Assembly (NCBI GenBank): GCA_021234155.1
Contig: JAJEKV010000034.1
Location: 8,662,028-8,726,027, forward strand
Reading direction: 5' to 3'
DNA: 64,000 bases
Source: Isoetes taiwanensis
Lineage: Eukaryota > Streptophyta > Lycopodiopsida > Isoetales > Isoetaceae
The translations under genes and the position numbers were made by a program. Positions 1-12,596 of this stretch are shown here, one piece after another (positions within the stretch are counted from its first letter, which is position 1; each line of letters begins with the position of its first letter). Below the pieces are notes generated by a model. That model was given only the letters and a program-made list of their open reading frames with translations, was not told the DNA's origin and ran no database searches.

Positions 1-76
1 AGGAATTATCAAGCAATAACAATATGATGTGGATTGGATCAACGAGGTATTTCAATAAAACTTACTGGATTCTATG

Positions 77-357
77 TTTTTTTTTGAGGGAATGAAGCTT
101 TTTAATCATTAATTATGGAGAATAAGTACAAAATAAGGATATTGCATGACAAAGAATGTCAGCAACATGTAGAAGTAGACATTAAGTCCATGCAAAATAT
201 AAAATTCAATCAGTAATGCAAAAGTTTTAGATAGTGACAACATTTGGAGTGCTGATAAGAAAATTTGAGAACATAATATCCAGCAATCATAATCGGGGAT
301 GTTCTTTGTTGAGGGACAACAACGCATTTTAAGGCAAAGACCGGAAACATTTTCTTT
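77..357 (-). mobile_element. Poly(A) retroposon (LINE 3' end or SINE-like), copy A
   Basis: Read on the minus strand, this ~280 bp insert ends in a run of A (poly-T at 77-85 on the plus strand) preceded by AAGCTTCATTCCCTC, which resembles plant LINE 3' tails. It is flanked by a target-site duplication: GGATTCTATG at 67-76 and GGATTTATG at 358-366. Removing the insert restores a sequence that closely matches a second copy of the target at about 1810-1875. No coding capacity is recognised. It could be a SINE or a severely 5'-truncated LINE. Confidence 0.55.
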
Positions 358-1804
358 GGATTTATGTTTATATGCAAGGTCCTTTCCAAAGCAATGCCAT
401 ATAGTGTGGTAATTTCGTTTTGGGTTGGGGGAGGGTTTTCAGGCAGACTATGATTTTCGTATGGTATTGTATAAAAAACGGTATAATTTGCCATGTGGGA
501 GGAGCTTGAGTATTTTTTGCTATTTTGGGTGGTTTGGAACTCCCTTTTTGCATGGATCTTTTTTGCAAAGGCTCAGTGCAATAACCAAATTTGAAGGTAC
601 GAGCCAATTCGCCTGCCTGGTAGGTGTGTGTGTGTGGGAGAAGGGAGTCAGGAGACCAATGCACCTCCGTGCAAAGATGGCCGGCTTTGTTAAAGCTAAG
701 TAGTGCTTTCTCTGTCATAGCATTTGAAGGATTCTTCTTCGACCGTGGAGTTCTGAGGAGCTTGGAGGACGATGGAGGATGTTGGTGAGCTTTGGTTGAC
801 CTGATAGAATTCCCGTGTGTGGAGAACAGGCGAGGGCATAGAGCCGGGCAGAAAAGAGTAGGGAGGTTGGTGAACACGAAACAGGATGGAGATGAAGAAG
901 AGATGCTCGCTTGAAGTTCAAGTTCCACGGGCTTGGGTGATTCTATAGTCTCGTGATTAGGCATGCCTTGATTGAAACATGTTTCATTTAATGGGCCCAA
1001 AACATGAGAGCTATTTCTGTTTAAGTGGGCACTGTGTAATGCTTGGTACCAAACCCATAACCTTAGAGGATCAAATGGGACTTCTCAACCCTTTTTCATT
1101 TGATGGAGTTCCGAACTGGACTTGAATCCCCAAATCCCACTTTAATATTAGCCAAACGGACTAAAAGTTTAGGGATTGAAGCAGAAAATCCCATCGTGAT
1201 TGGGCATAATGATTTTAAGTGTTGGTCATCCAAATTGGTTGAATTGGCTCATTGCAATTGGTGAAGTAGGAAAATCAATGCTACGTTTTAAAGCTTAGTG
1301 ATGGCATCACATTCCAATTGAGCGAAAAATGCCACATTATAAAAGCTTATTGATGGGCTTAATTGATCCGGAACAAAGGAGCGAAAGGTTTTTCAAGGAA
1401 AAATGAGCATTTGAATGCAAGAAATGGAGATTGGCAATTTGCAAAGAGCTGAGAAATTGTAGGTTGCCGAAGGCATGGAAAGCGGCTTACATTCAATATC
1501 AATACGCTCTTTTTTCCATAAATTCCTTCTTTAATCCGCCTCCAAGCCTCTGTTCATTCAAGATGAGGCCAACCCATGGTGGTAAATCCGGTCTACCAAA
1601 AGGTTTATGTAATTTCTTTCATTTAATGATATAGTGGTTTTGGACCATTGAGGTCAAAGGTGCACCATTGGAAAAGTTTATGCGGCTTTGAGGTTGTAAA
1701 TGATGTGGGCCATCGATGCGGTACAATGCGGGAATATTCTCCACATCGATGGTGCATAATAAAAGATGAACTAGCAAACGCTAATACTTGAAAAACTGGA
1801 TCTA

Positions 1805-1875
1805 ATATGGTGTGGATTGGATCAATGAGGTATCTCAATAAAACTTATTGGATTCCATGTTTATATATAAGGTCG
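1805..1875 (+). repeat. Direct repeat of the sequence around 25-76 and 367-385
   Basis: The stretch starting GTGTGGATTGGATCAATGAG recurs near the window start as GTGGATTGGATCAACGAG, followed in both by a similar AT-rich run and GGATTCTATG or GGATTCCATG. Once the retroposon at 77-357 is ignored, a direct repeat of about 70 bp flanks the 1.4 kb between 385 and 1805. Homology beyond about 70 bp is not obvious, so I do not call it an LTR pair. The same arrangement exists in copy B, with the second repeat near 28475-28545. Confidence 0.5.
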
Positions 1876-3305
1876 TTTTTTATGCTAGACGAACGGACAA
1901 ACAGATAGTATTTTACGTCATGCCACATTGGCAGCATCCACAAGGACATATGAGGAACCAAAGAATTGAACACAATATCTCTTAATTGCTACCCCCCCTA
2001 ATTATATGAAACTTTTCGAGCCATCGATCATGAGCCATGAACATGCAATTGTACCGACGACCAAAATGCCAACATTTGGAGGGACTAGCTCAGCTCTGTT
2101 CAGCAAGAGATGCCAAAGGGATTTACAACATGCCTAAAGCAAAAGACTGTATGTGCATTTTTGGCATTTTTATTGTTATCGTCAAAAGCAAGGGATAAAA
2201 AAAAACAAGAATTTCAACCTGTTACGTTTTCACTAGGCAGCAATGAAAAAATGACAACTTGACCTAAGAAAGAAATTTTTTTATTTTTATTTTGCATATG
2301 CACGTGTGTTTGTACTATGTAGGACCTATACAAAGGGATGTCTTTAGTTTGAGGATTAAAACTGATTAGTTCTATCAATCAACATTACTAACATCCCATT
2401 TAGATTATGTGGAATTCTCAGGTCACTAGATTCCATAAAGATTTGCACGTTACTTGAAAGTCCATCAGTATTTCATATAATTGAATGTGACTTTGATAGA
2501 GTTTCTATATATCCTATAAAAATTAGCATGATTTTGATAGAGTTTCTATGTGGAGTTTACTATAGGATCACCAAGAGATAATATGATGCCAAAGCTTTTG
2601 CCTTTTCACACCCCTTCATTATTCAAACCAGTGGTAGTCTTTTGTTTCTAAAATTCAGGTCTCGGAAGGTCACAAGTTAAGATTTAAGTTTGAATTCATG
2701 AGTTGCATTAGCCTTTACATGTACTGGTCAATTTTCTACAATATTCTTTTCTTTCTTGAATCATTCACGAAGTTGGTATATATCTGCACACTTTGAAACC
2801 GATGCTGAAAACTCAAATTTCTCATCTTTTTTGGACATCATAATATGATGGACAATTTAGAATCTTACTTTATAGGACATAATTATTTCTCACCATAGAA
2901 CTTCATGATTTTGAAAGCATGATACAAAGGAGCTATTTTATTTTGACTAATTATTGCTTTACACCTCCTCTTGGTTTGGTTTTTGTGTTTTGCATTTGTT
3001 TTTTGTTTTGTTTATTTTGTATTTAACCGAACAAAGATATGTTTGACTTACGCACAAAAGCAAAGAAACTATTGAAAGCTATTGTAGGAGCAGCCCTGGC
3101 ATTGTGCGAGTTTGTGAGGAACTAGAAGCCGCTAATAGATTAGAAGCTTTGAATGGAATAGGCAGTGAATGCTTAAACATGTGGCTGTCCTTCTTCTCTC
3201 GTTTGCCTAAATGAAAAAATATCAATTGCATATTTACAAGCATGTGGCATGACTATCTGCATAAAGGACATTCATGAAGGTGAGACTATTTGTTGTAAAT
3301 CCTTC

Positions 3306-3710
3306 TCATTGTATCATTTGAAAAAGCTCGAGTGCCTTCATCTCAGCCCCATTCAAGGCATATCCAGCTATCACAACACTCCACAAAATAATATCATGTT
3401 CCATTATTTTATCAGAGGTATTAGATGCATGCACTAGATCTCCACATTCTGCATACATATTGACGAGACTACTTGCTAGAATAATATCCAACTTCATACC
3501 ACCTATTACAATGTGCAAATGAACTTTCTTGCCCTCTTCTATTGTTGCAACACTAGGACACACATCAAGAATTGTAACACTTGTGATTTTGTTAGGTTTC
3601 AAGCCATTCTGCTGCATCTTTTTCATTGGTTCAAATGCTTTCTTGCCTATTTTCTTTTGCGCATATAATCCAATTATTGCAGTTGTAAGATATTTTGTTG
3701 TAAAAGGCAA
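3306..3710 (-). pseudogene. PPR (PLS-type) protein fragment, copy A
   Basis: The 134-codon frame contains about three pentatricopeptide repeats of the PLS type. Visible signatures are IIGLYAQ, a MQQNGLKPNKIT segment, an EEGKKVHLHI long-repeat motif, ASSLVNMYAECGDLVHA and VVIAGYALNG near the end. Intact members of this family have many repeats, bind organelle RNA and usually start with a targeting peptide; most act in RNA editing or processing. Here the frame has no ATG (it opens with TTG after an upstream stop), no targeting peptide, and no E, E+ or DYW tail. It ends at a stop after QMIQ. It is best read as a truncated relic carried in repetitive DNA. Confidence 0.85.
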
Positions 3711-3879
3711 GTTTATGTTATTGCCAATTTAAGGTAAGCTTTTATGTCACATGTGATTTTAACATCTCATGGATTGCGTATGTTTGTGTTTTTTTTTTTT
3801 CTAAAACAAAGAAAATTGCTCAACATTTGGAGCTTCACCATCTACGCTAATAGTAGCAATGTGCTACTTTAGGTTGCTA

Positions 3880-3961
3880 CTTTATATGTTCTCAAAGATA
3901 TAGAGGATATTATGTTGCACCTTATATGTTCCCAAGATATAGAGGATATATGATATTATGG
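3880..3961 (+). repeat. Two-copy tandem repeat, ~40 bp unit (copy A)
   Basis: Two neighbouring units share TTATATGTTC, then CAA(A)GATATAGAGGATAT. The first covers about 3880-3919 and the second 3920-3961. The same array lies at about 30553-30635 in copy B. No function is suggested. Confidence 0.7.
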
Positions 3962-5133
3962 GTTAGCTATATTATTGTAATATGCCTATATTCAAAGTAC
4001 ATGTTTGTGTGCAGTATCTCAAAGGCCCTGAAGGGGTCAAAGAATTATTTAGTTAACACAAACCGTTATCCAAATTAAATTTCCTCTGAGACCTCCTTTG
4101 GTTTGGATGCATATTCACACGGTGGCTGACGTATAGACCATAGCGATTCTCGTTCGTGGGGTATGCTTGTACAAGTTTGGTATGCTATACATCAAGGCTT
4201 GCAAAATACTATAAGGTTTGGAGCAATGTACTAAATGGTGTTGATTTCATACATGTATTAATATGGGAAAGACAATAGCTATGGGAAAGAGGACAAACTG
4301 TCGTCACTAGCGATAGATGAATCAGCAAAACAGCACATAACAACAGGCAAGGGATGGTTTAATGAATTGGCGAAATGGGCCATGCAAGTATGGGGATACA
4401 ACTAAGCCAGTGATTATACAAGACGGATGGGATGAAGAATGGACGGCGAGCAATGAGGAAGCGGGGTAGCCGCGGCTACGAACCTAAGGCAAAGCCCCGG
4501 CTATTGAAACCTTCAATCGAGGGGGGACCAGGGATAAGGCATATCACATACAAAAGCGACATGTTGAATAAAATGCTGAGGAGCGGCGGTCCGAGGATGG
4601 GAAACCCACGACCTACGAATTGATTGAAAAGATAGATGGAGGAAAAATAGATGAAGCGGGAAGGCGAATATGCAGTATGTATTTCGGGGAAAAATAGAAA
4701 CGCGAAAGAGCACATGGTAAAAAGAGTGCCAGTTTACCGAAAGATAAGGTCAAATTTTACAAGGTCATTGGGACCTCCCACTCCCGGCAACCTTGATGGA
4801 CAAAGAAGAGAACCTCTGAGGATGTAGCCAAGCTATAAAAGAAATGATAATAAGACGGGGGTGCACAAAGAGAGAGTGCTAATAATCACGAAAAGCGGAT
4901 GATGATTCGAGAGAAACCCAAAATCAAAAAGCTTTTATAAGCGATGCATTTATTGTGTATGGCCAAGAAGCCGACTACCAAAAAACCGCGATCACGGGTA
5001 ATATAAAGAACAAGAGAAGCCTGCTAGATGGCTACATAAAACCTATCGCGTCTGTTCTTTGGCGGCACCCTTTAAGAGCTCGCGGGGATGCTACACAAGT
5101 CCGGGGGCCTCACGGCCTGAGGGACGTTAATGT

Positions 5134-5164
5134 ATATTCTATTCTATTCTATTCTATTCTATTA
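5134..5164 (+). repeat. (TATTC)n microsatellite, copy A
   Basis: Six head-to-tail pentamers of TATTC directly before TAAACCTCC. The copy B counterpart is at about 31807-31835 and is interrupted by an inserted C (TATTCCTATTC). Confidence 0.9.
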
Positions 5165-6209
5165 AACCTCCCAAGGACCTCGGCAAAAGTGAGGTGCTCT
5201 ACCGTCTTCTGTGATCAGCCATAATTCCATTTTGATGCCTTGTTTCTTTAGATATTTTCTAGCATTTAGAGTCTCCCAATCTCTTGTAAGATGTTCTGAC
5301 ATTCTTAATAACATGCATAAGATCCAAGAGATGTGCAATCTTTAATTTAGACCGATACTCCAAGTTGTAGAATATGGATAATCTCTTCATGCCAGGTGGA
5401 GGCAGTCACGATCATTTTAGATTTTCAATCAACCATGTGTGATTCTTCTCTAAGCTGAGTTTCTTTGTACCAATTGACTCGCCATTGACTCTTGACTTCA
5501 ACCACAGACTAGAAGTCTGCCCATTGACCTAGACTTTTGACTCCGCCTTATCAAAAATCTCCCCCAAACTGGTAGCACTCTCATCAAATTGCGCCATAGC
5601 ACCATTTGAGTCTGCTGGTGTATAAAATCAGCTCTAGTTTTGGCCTATCTGCCATCAAATACCGCCATCTGGAACCCAAATCAGCATAAGTTTTTGCCAT
5701 CAAATAGCGTCATATGGAACAGGTGAACCTAAATCAACAAAAGTTCATGAGCTTTGTTCTAAATAGACCCCGAGCTTCCTCCTTTCCCCTTCCTTAAACT
5801 TATTTGTTCAATTCGCACACACCCCTAAAAGAATTTCGTTGACAGCTCTCCCCTCCCCCCCAAACTCTCTAGTGCCAACCGCTGAGGACGGGCATAGTTT
5901 ATATCTAAAAGTCATCCTTTAATCTAGTTGAGCCTTCCAGAGTTCCTTTTCTCTTTAAACTCCCTTTGTTCCCCCCAACAACCATGGAAACTCTTGGGAC
6001 ACCCAGACCGAGACTCAAACGGAGCCCCAGACCCAAACCCAGACCTAATCCCTTGATAGGCCCGTTTGGGAGGAACACACAGACGGCCCGCCATGGAAAC
6101 GGCCCAGACCAAATAGTGCAGGCAAGGGAGAAGCCTCGTCCATGCTGGAGGAGACTCGCGCAAAGACTCAATTGACACACTTGGCCCGATAACTTGATGG
6201 TTACTTCTC

Positions 6210-6840
6210 TGATATGGCAATACACCAAGCATTTGTGGAGAATTGGAGGCAAATCAAGGCGATGGTTGAAAGTAACAATCCTAAGATTACAAACCTAGAG
6301 GAAGAGATAAAGTCCTCAGTACCCCAAGTGCTCATAAGGTAGTTAGCTACAAAGAAACATCGTGACATGGAGATGGAGAACTGCATACATCAGCTTGAGA
6401 CTAGTATCCGCTTAGTACAATTTGAAAGGCAACAAGACAAGATGGGCCTTCATGACCTACAAACCCCCCTAGACACCCTGTCCACCAGCCTTGACACCAT
6501 GACACATACCAGAAACTGCATTGCGCAGGACATGAATGCTAGGAACCGTTTTGAGCAGGACATGATGGTAGCAAGAAAGCATCTCATAAATGCCTCCAGG
6601 ATCGGGTCCTATCTCGCATGACATTTCAAACACATATCGTTCGGGCAAGCCGCCATGGTGCTCAATGCCCTGACCGCCCCCGTTTTGTCACGTTCAGAGT
6701 CACAGATGCACGAGTGGGAGAAGCTATATTGTGTCAGGGCAAGCAATTGAAGGGGATCCCCCTTACATTGCCTAGGATCTTACTCCAATGCAACAGGAGT
6801 CCCCCCGAAGATCCATCACCAAGGGGGGTGCCATAGGACT
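6210..6840 (+). pseudogene. LINE ORF1-like coiled-coil protein, copy A
   Basis: The frame from about 6213 reads a Glu/Gln/Met/Leu-rich, helix-prone sequence (for example EMENCIHQLET and DMNARNRFEQDMM), consistent with the trimerising coiled coil found in LINE ORF1 RNA-binding proteins. Its place ahead of the endonuclease-RT frame supports this reading. In copy A the frame is cut by a TAG at about 6340, where copy B has CAG, and by a TGA at 6619-6621. A further frame, 6618-6836, may be its continuation. No zinc knuckle or RRM was recognised, so the assignment rests on position and composition. Confidence 0.45.
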
Positions 6841-6864
6841 GGTCCAAGGCAGGATGCGAATCTT

Positions 6865-9800
6865 TTGACTGGCAAATGTCGAGTTCATGGAGGTGCAATA
6901 TCATGCTACTGCCACCCTAGAGGTCCTTCTGCTATAAAAGCGGTTACTCCTGCTACTGTTGTCACGACTGCCATATCCAACACCAACCCCACTACTCCTG
7001 CTAGTGCTTTTGCTCTGCCAACTTCCGACGCCCCTCCTGCTCCAGCATCGCATACTAACTCCTATTGCCACCATAACTCCTCACAGATCTGCATCTGACA
7101 AATAGGAATTCTGCCTTCGTATGGTGTTCTAAAACTGTCGGGGCTTCCCTTAGCAATAAGAAGATAGTCTCAACTCCATTGCAGCAGATATGGATCTCAT
7201 TTTTCTTATGGAAACATGGGAAGACGCAAGGCACATGCTGCCAGACCTTACATGATATTTGCATTACTCACTGTTCAATGAGTGTACAGGCAAGCAGGGA
7301 CATGGAGGGGCTGCCTGCAACTGGGTGCACGTGCAGCATTGCAGTAGCAACCACCTCTTTGTGGCAGCATGCTACTTTCCTCACACCGAGATTAAATCTA
7401 TCGCATTCATTTGGATGTGGATAGGTTTGAGCCTTATGTCGATTATGATGACATACATCAGCACAGACAATTGGGCAGGTCATGTTGCTTGAAGACTTTA
7501 ATGCACGCATGAGGGCGGAAGCATGTCACGAAATTTGAACTCTTGGCAGAGGATATATTACAGCTGAGCCCCGTAGAGTTGCCTTTGTCGAGGACATCAG
7601 ATGGCAACCATATCACACGCTATGATAGGTAATTGCTTTTGTTATGCAACATCTTTCACGTGGCCATTTGCAATGGGCTTGCAATGGCCATCCTCTAGCA
7701 GTTGCACTTGTAGGCAAGAGAACTAGGGGGCAGCTCAAATATTGTGGATTAAATACTGGCGGGGGAAGTAGGATTTGCATTTGATTACCCTTTTTGGCAT
7801 TGGAACAGACAGTCGGGATACGAAAGTGGACTCTGACCACCAATCCCTTTTCTTGCACGTAGATTGACAGGCTGCCTGCACGTCCATTGCTTCAACACCC
7901 CGTGTGCCTCAGCTCCTGGACTATGACCATGCCTGAGATCCATGCCGGATGCTTGAGGAGGGACAGAAGGGGAATCACGCTTCCAGCTTCCTGCGGCCCG
8001 GCGCGGACCCGGTGATTCAGATACTTATGACGGTTGCTGGCATGTGCTTTGGGGGAGGCTGCTCACATAAGCCATTGGGAGCTACCACCTTCTCTCGCAA
8101 CCAGTGGTTTGATGATGAATGCAAGGAGTCCAAATGTTGGCTTCGACGAGTCACCGATACCGCTTTGCGCCCGCACGGCAGTGATCCTTCTGAGTCCTAA
8201 TGGGTGCAATACTTGCAGCAGCTTTATGATCCACTAGGAGGTCGAGCGATAGTACCTTATAAATAGGCCTAGCACTAGTCGTTACAAAGGTAGACGTAAC
8301 AATAAGCTTACAACGCCTCGCTTATGGCAAAGCGGCAGATTTAAATGGCACGTAGGCAATGGACTGGGCCACCAATGGTGTATGTCCTGATAACATTATT
8401 CTATAGAGCATTGCAAGAAAGTTCTCTCCTCCCCCCCCCCCAAATGGGTCACTAATAGAGTTGTTCTCATATACAAAACAGATGACCCTCACTGTCCAGC
8501 CAATTATCACATCATCATAGTCAACTCCCTCTTTGCAAAACTATTGGCTACAATCCTTGAATAGCAACAATTAGCAATGTGGACAGAGGTGCGTGCTCTT
8601 TAACAAGGAAGATTACGGTCCAAACACCCCACCATCGACCACATTTTCACTCTGAAAACTATGATTGAGGATAGGAGGAACTGCCGGCACGACCCATATT
8701 GCTATTTTGTGGGCTTTGCATAGGCTTTTGTTACTATGCCTCGGACAAGTTGTGGGATAGATTGAGGCATCTAGGGGCTCTTGTTGACTTATAGAATGCT
8801 ATTTACAAGTTATATGGGGCATGCTCAGTCGTATAGAACTGTGAAGACAACCTGTCATCAGTAGTATTGGAGTACGCCAGGGTTTTTCCCTCCTTGACAC
8901 TCTTTGGCCTATATATTGATCAGTTGTAAGATTGGCATGCTGAACATGGGGGGCAGGTACTCAACTCATGCATCATATAATTCAATAAATCATATACCAA
9001 TGACGTTGACCTCTTGGCCTACACTCCAAATGACATGCAACGTCACCTGAATGCTCTAGACACTTTCTGTCGGTTCATTAGCATGTAGGTTAACTTGGCC
9101 AAACCTAAGGTACCGCTGATTTCATCTGATGCCAGCCAAGGCCTCCCTCCTTCACTTACCAGGGCCAAAATGTGGAGGTGGCTCCGATCTACAAGTATTC
9201 GGGAATCGAGTTTCTTACTACTAGACACTAGAATGCCTTTATTAGGTTGTGTGTCACAGCAGGTTGGAAGGCATTGTATGCCATGTAAAACAATAGTCAC
9301 AAAGCATAGCTGTATACCTGGGGGTTACTAATCACATATGTTCAGGACCCTGGTCGAGCTTATCCTCCTACACGGGGTGAGGTGTGGGGTTTAGTGGTGC
9401 CCGCCCCCCCTCCCCGGCCACCTGGAATGGCCTGGAACGGGTACAGAAGGCCTTTTTAGCACGAGCACTTGGGGTAAAGTCCAAAGTACCATATTAGATC
9501 CTGCTGCAGGAGATAGGTTTCTTGCCTAGCACTGGACCACCACATCATTTACTTTCAGAAGGTGGTTTGTATGGGTGATGCTCATCTATCCAACCTTGCT
9601 TTAGCTATCACACTGTGTCCACAACACCTCAAAGCTTGCTGGAAGGACAAGCAAGCTTAGTGGTTCTCCCGATGGAATGTACAGGCCCATAGGTGTTGGG
9701 TACAGAGAGGAGATGGATCACGATCAGTTGAGGCAGTATCTTGATGCTTGCTTTATTAGTGAACTCTGGGATGCAGATGTTCTAGCACATGTCAAGATGG

Positions 9801-10240
9801 CACACTATCGGCAGCAGGTCAATCCCATCCTCACAAGAGGCCCACACCACTACTCGCGTACCCATTTGCCCATGAAGAAACACTGATAGATAGCTTTCCA
9901 TTCGCATGGATGTGCATCGCCTCCGCATGGAGACAAGACAATGGACATGGAAGCACGTGAGTACATGATCTGTTAGTGTTGCCAATAGTGTGCAATTGAG
10001 GATGAATGCCATGTCTTTATTTGTACGTTGAGTGCACTCACTTCTCCATGTCTGGCTTTTGTTTCGTGATCGAAGAGACTTGAAGGGGCTACGATCATAT
10101 GTTGGTTGCATCGACAGAGTGTTGATGCAACTAGCAAAGGGGTTAACAAGCACCGCCAGACGTTCCCCTTGTTGTTGCAAATGAATTGAGGGGGACATCG
10201 ATGTCTCCGAAGGTTGAAATGGAAGCGGTCGCGGCAACAA
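6865..10240 (+). pseudogene. LINE ORF2: endonuclease-reverse transcriptase, copy A
   Basis: Fragments of a LINE ORF2 polyprotein in several frames. The endonuclease segment shows MLLEDFNAR at about 7485-7515, where the family has GDFNA, so the Gly is replaced. The inter-domain motif RNQWFDDECKES is at 8098-8133. The RT segment shows TIDHIFTLKTMIE (about 8630-8670), a degraded VRQG-like stretch near 8873, and YTNDVDLLAYT at about 8993-9030, where the catalytic pair YxDD has become ND. A Cys/His segment (CQYCAIEDECHVF) lies near 9975-10020. ORF2 nicks target DNA and copies the element RNA into it. This copy cannot do so as written. Confidence 0.75.
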
Positions 10241-10645
10241 TCAACCACCCAAAAAAAACAACAACAACAACAACAACAACAATATACACATCATTAGGAA
10301 GATCATAGAGTAAGCTTCTTAATGCATGAAAAAACATTCCGATCTGAGTTTGGCTTCTCAACATATGAGCAAAGCGTCCAGACTTTTCAGATAGAAAAAA
10401 GAGATATTTTTCATGAAATCATCATTAATCCTTAGATTAGAATATCACAAGAACTTGAGAAATAAGAACAAGAAGCATACATGGAGAAAACAAACACTGT
10501 AGGAAGAAAATAATACCTGGAGAAAAGAGAGACAATACGAAAAATCACTAGTACAAAGGCCATGGTGCTGACTGTGGCTATGGCTCTAGTTGTGCATCCT
10601 GCATTTGCCCAAAATAGGGCAAGATTTTGAGGTAGAATTCGAAGC

Positions 10646-11852
10646 ATGGTTATTGAAAATGGCGTTCCAGACATTGTTCTAGTTCTGAATATGTTCTAAG
10701 GCATGCCACCCTTCGGGAACGTTTGTTCCCATTCCGAATGTGCATGCTACTTATAACAGTGTTTCAATAATGTTCCAATAAGTTGGGAACATTGTTCCCA
10801 ACTATAAAAAAAATTTTGACATTTTTTTCACTACTTTATTTATGTTTCCTTTTTATTTTTGGAATTTTGATTTTGGATCCTCTTTGATATTTGCAAAAGT
10901 TACAAGGCAAAGGCACTTTTCTCTCTGCTACAGAGATGACCGCCTCCCTGCACTGCACATAATGCACAGTAGCGAACCTCCACTAGCTCAATTCGTCCAT
11001 GCCAGCCAGAAGGAGGAGCAAGCAGCCCGACACTTCTAGACTCTATAGCAAATAGCAAGTAGCAAGCACGACCATTCTCTAGCAGTAGGTAGCAAGCACC
11101 GTCTCTCTGTCTGTAACATTCATGAAAGCATTTTGATTAGTCACATGGAAAGCATTGCAACAAAAGAGAGGAAAAAAATTGGCACACAGAAAACAAATGA
11201 TCTTACTTTTGTTGGTGCAAACATGCGCTTAATAAAATTCTGCTCTAAGATGAATTTTTCAAATAAGCAATTCATTAATGTGCATAAAAAGGAAACAATA
11301 CCTACAGTATGTGAAAATAATTACGACAATGATCATCGTGACAACGATAATGATATTGAACATTGTGAGATGAAGAAATTGATCTTGAAGAAGATAATGA
11401 TGATAACGAGGATGTGCTTATTGCTACCGCCGTTGTAAGTGATTAATTAGCACTACTAATTAAGGGCATTGCATTGCTATTACGAAATTACTGTCTTGAA
11501 AACTATGTTGTTGTAAGACTATCATGCCATCTAAACATTTGCTATAATAGTAAAAATATTCTTTTATAATGTTGATTTTATTTTGAAGAAATATTTGCGA
11601 TCTGATGTTTTTATATATAGTTATAACATGATGTAACACGGTAGAGCTTTATTTTCATTTAGCCATTATTATACATAACCCTTTGACATTTTTAACTTGA
11701 AAACTAGTTCAACTGGTTAACTAACCCATGGAAACGCCAAATCTATTGTCAAAATTCCAAAGTTGGATGTTCCTGTTCTAAAGTGTTCCAGTTCCGGTTC
11801 CAATTTTTGGGGTGTCATTCTGATTTCCGTTCCGGTTCTAGGTAACCATGAT
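10646..11852. mobile_element. Candidate non-autonomous DNA element with short inverted ends
   Basis: GCATGGTTA at the left and TAACCATGATTC at the right are inverted, enclosing about 1.2 kb. Just inside each end is G/TTCC-rich sequence (GGCGTTCCAGAC, TTCTAGTTCTG on the left; TTCCGTTCCGGTTCTAGG on the right). The exact inverted match is only about eight bases and no target duplication was established, so this is tentative. The same arrangement is present in copy B (about 37226-38425). The internal sequence has no recognised coding region. Confidence 0.3.
10782..10802. other. Perfect 10-bp arm palindrome
   Basis: GTTGGGAACA, a single T, then TGTTCCCAAC: two perfectly complementary ten-base arms. 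It lies inside the candidate inverted-repeat element and is conserved in copy B near 37361-37381. It could be a protein-binding palindrome or a sub-terminal repeat of the element. Confidence 0.8.
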
Positions 11853-12596
11853 TCAAAGTAGAAGAGCTATGATAGAGATGAAATCGGCTGCTGCAGAAGG
11901 ATCTTCGTGTTTTATCGGATAATAACTACTAGCCGAAGCCCTAATGGGGTCTAAAAATGTAAAATGACTATTCTACCTTTGGATAAAATTTGATTATAGA
12001 AAGAAATGCACACAAGGACAAGTAGGGCCATACAATTTCCCCTATTCAACAAAATCAACAGTTCAGAAAAGGTGCACTCTAGAAATACTAATCGGTACAC
12101 CGGCACGAATCAAATTATAGGAAAACCATATTAGAAAGCGTACAAAAGATATAAAGAGAACCCACTGTTATTATGCTAGATATAAAAAGGGGATGAACTC
12201 AAACAAGTAAAAGCGCCTATTAAAACTCTACACTCCAACTGAGTACGGGTCTTCCCTTAGAAGGACATTCACAAAAGATGGGAATGACAGACTTAAAGTC
12301 ACACGATTGGCACATGTTCCTACAGGGACACATGAATGTAATGAATCAAGAAGCATGATTGCAAGACTAAATAGACGAGTTTATGTTTATTTGTTCTCTT
12401 ATCCGGCATATTCTGCAATGTGCCTTAAGAATTTCCTGTATCTGGAAGGTCATCTGTAGGCTCGCCAACTTTTCCAAGTGGATTTCTTCTAAATAAATCA
12501 TAGTTGCCAATATTTCAACCATGAAAATAGAGATTGCAGAGATATTATACCAACTAAAGCACATATTTTCCACTAGTTTTTTTTTTTAATCTTCAG

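Larger units (their letters stand above)
5930..10283 (+). mobile_element. Non-LTR retrotransposon (LINE), near full length, copy A
   Basis: A broken two-frame LINE. From 5' to 3' it holds a coiled-coil ORF1-like segment, an apurinic-type endonuclease segment (DFNAR at about 7495), the linker motif NQWFDDECKE (8100-8130), reverse transcriptase with a YTND box (about 8993), a C-terminal Cys/His segment near 9975-10060, and a 3' tail of A8 followed by CAA repeats at 10250-10283. The 5' limit is approximate. Because the element is contained in the 15 kb duplication, a second copy lies at about 32620-36866. Numerous stops and frameshifts make it non-functional as written. Confidence 0.8.

Noticed and set aside
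368-1000. 210-codon minus-strand frame near the window start as a gene
   Set aside because: The copy B counterpart (27099-27539) has a very different translation and breaks; composition is low in recognisable motifs and no homologous family is seen.
11133-11438. 101-codon plus-strand frame as a gene
   Set aside because: It is Lys/Asn/Asp-rich, encoded by AT-rich sequence inside the candidate transposon, and is broken in copy B.
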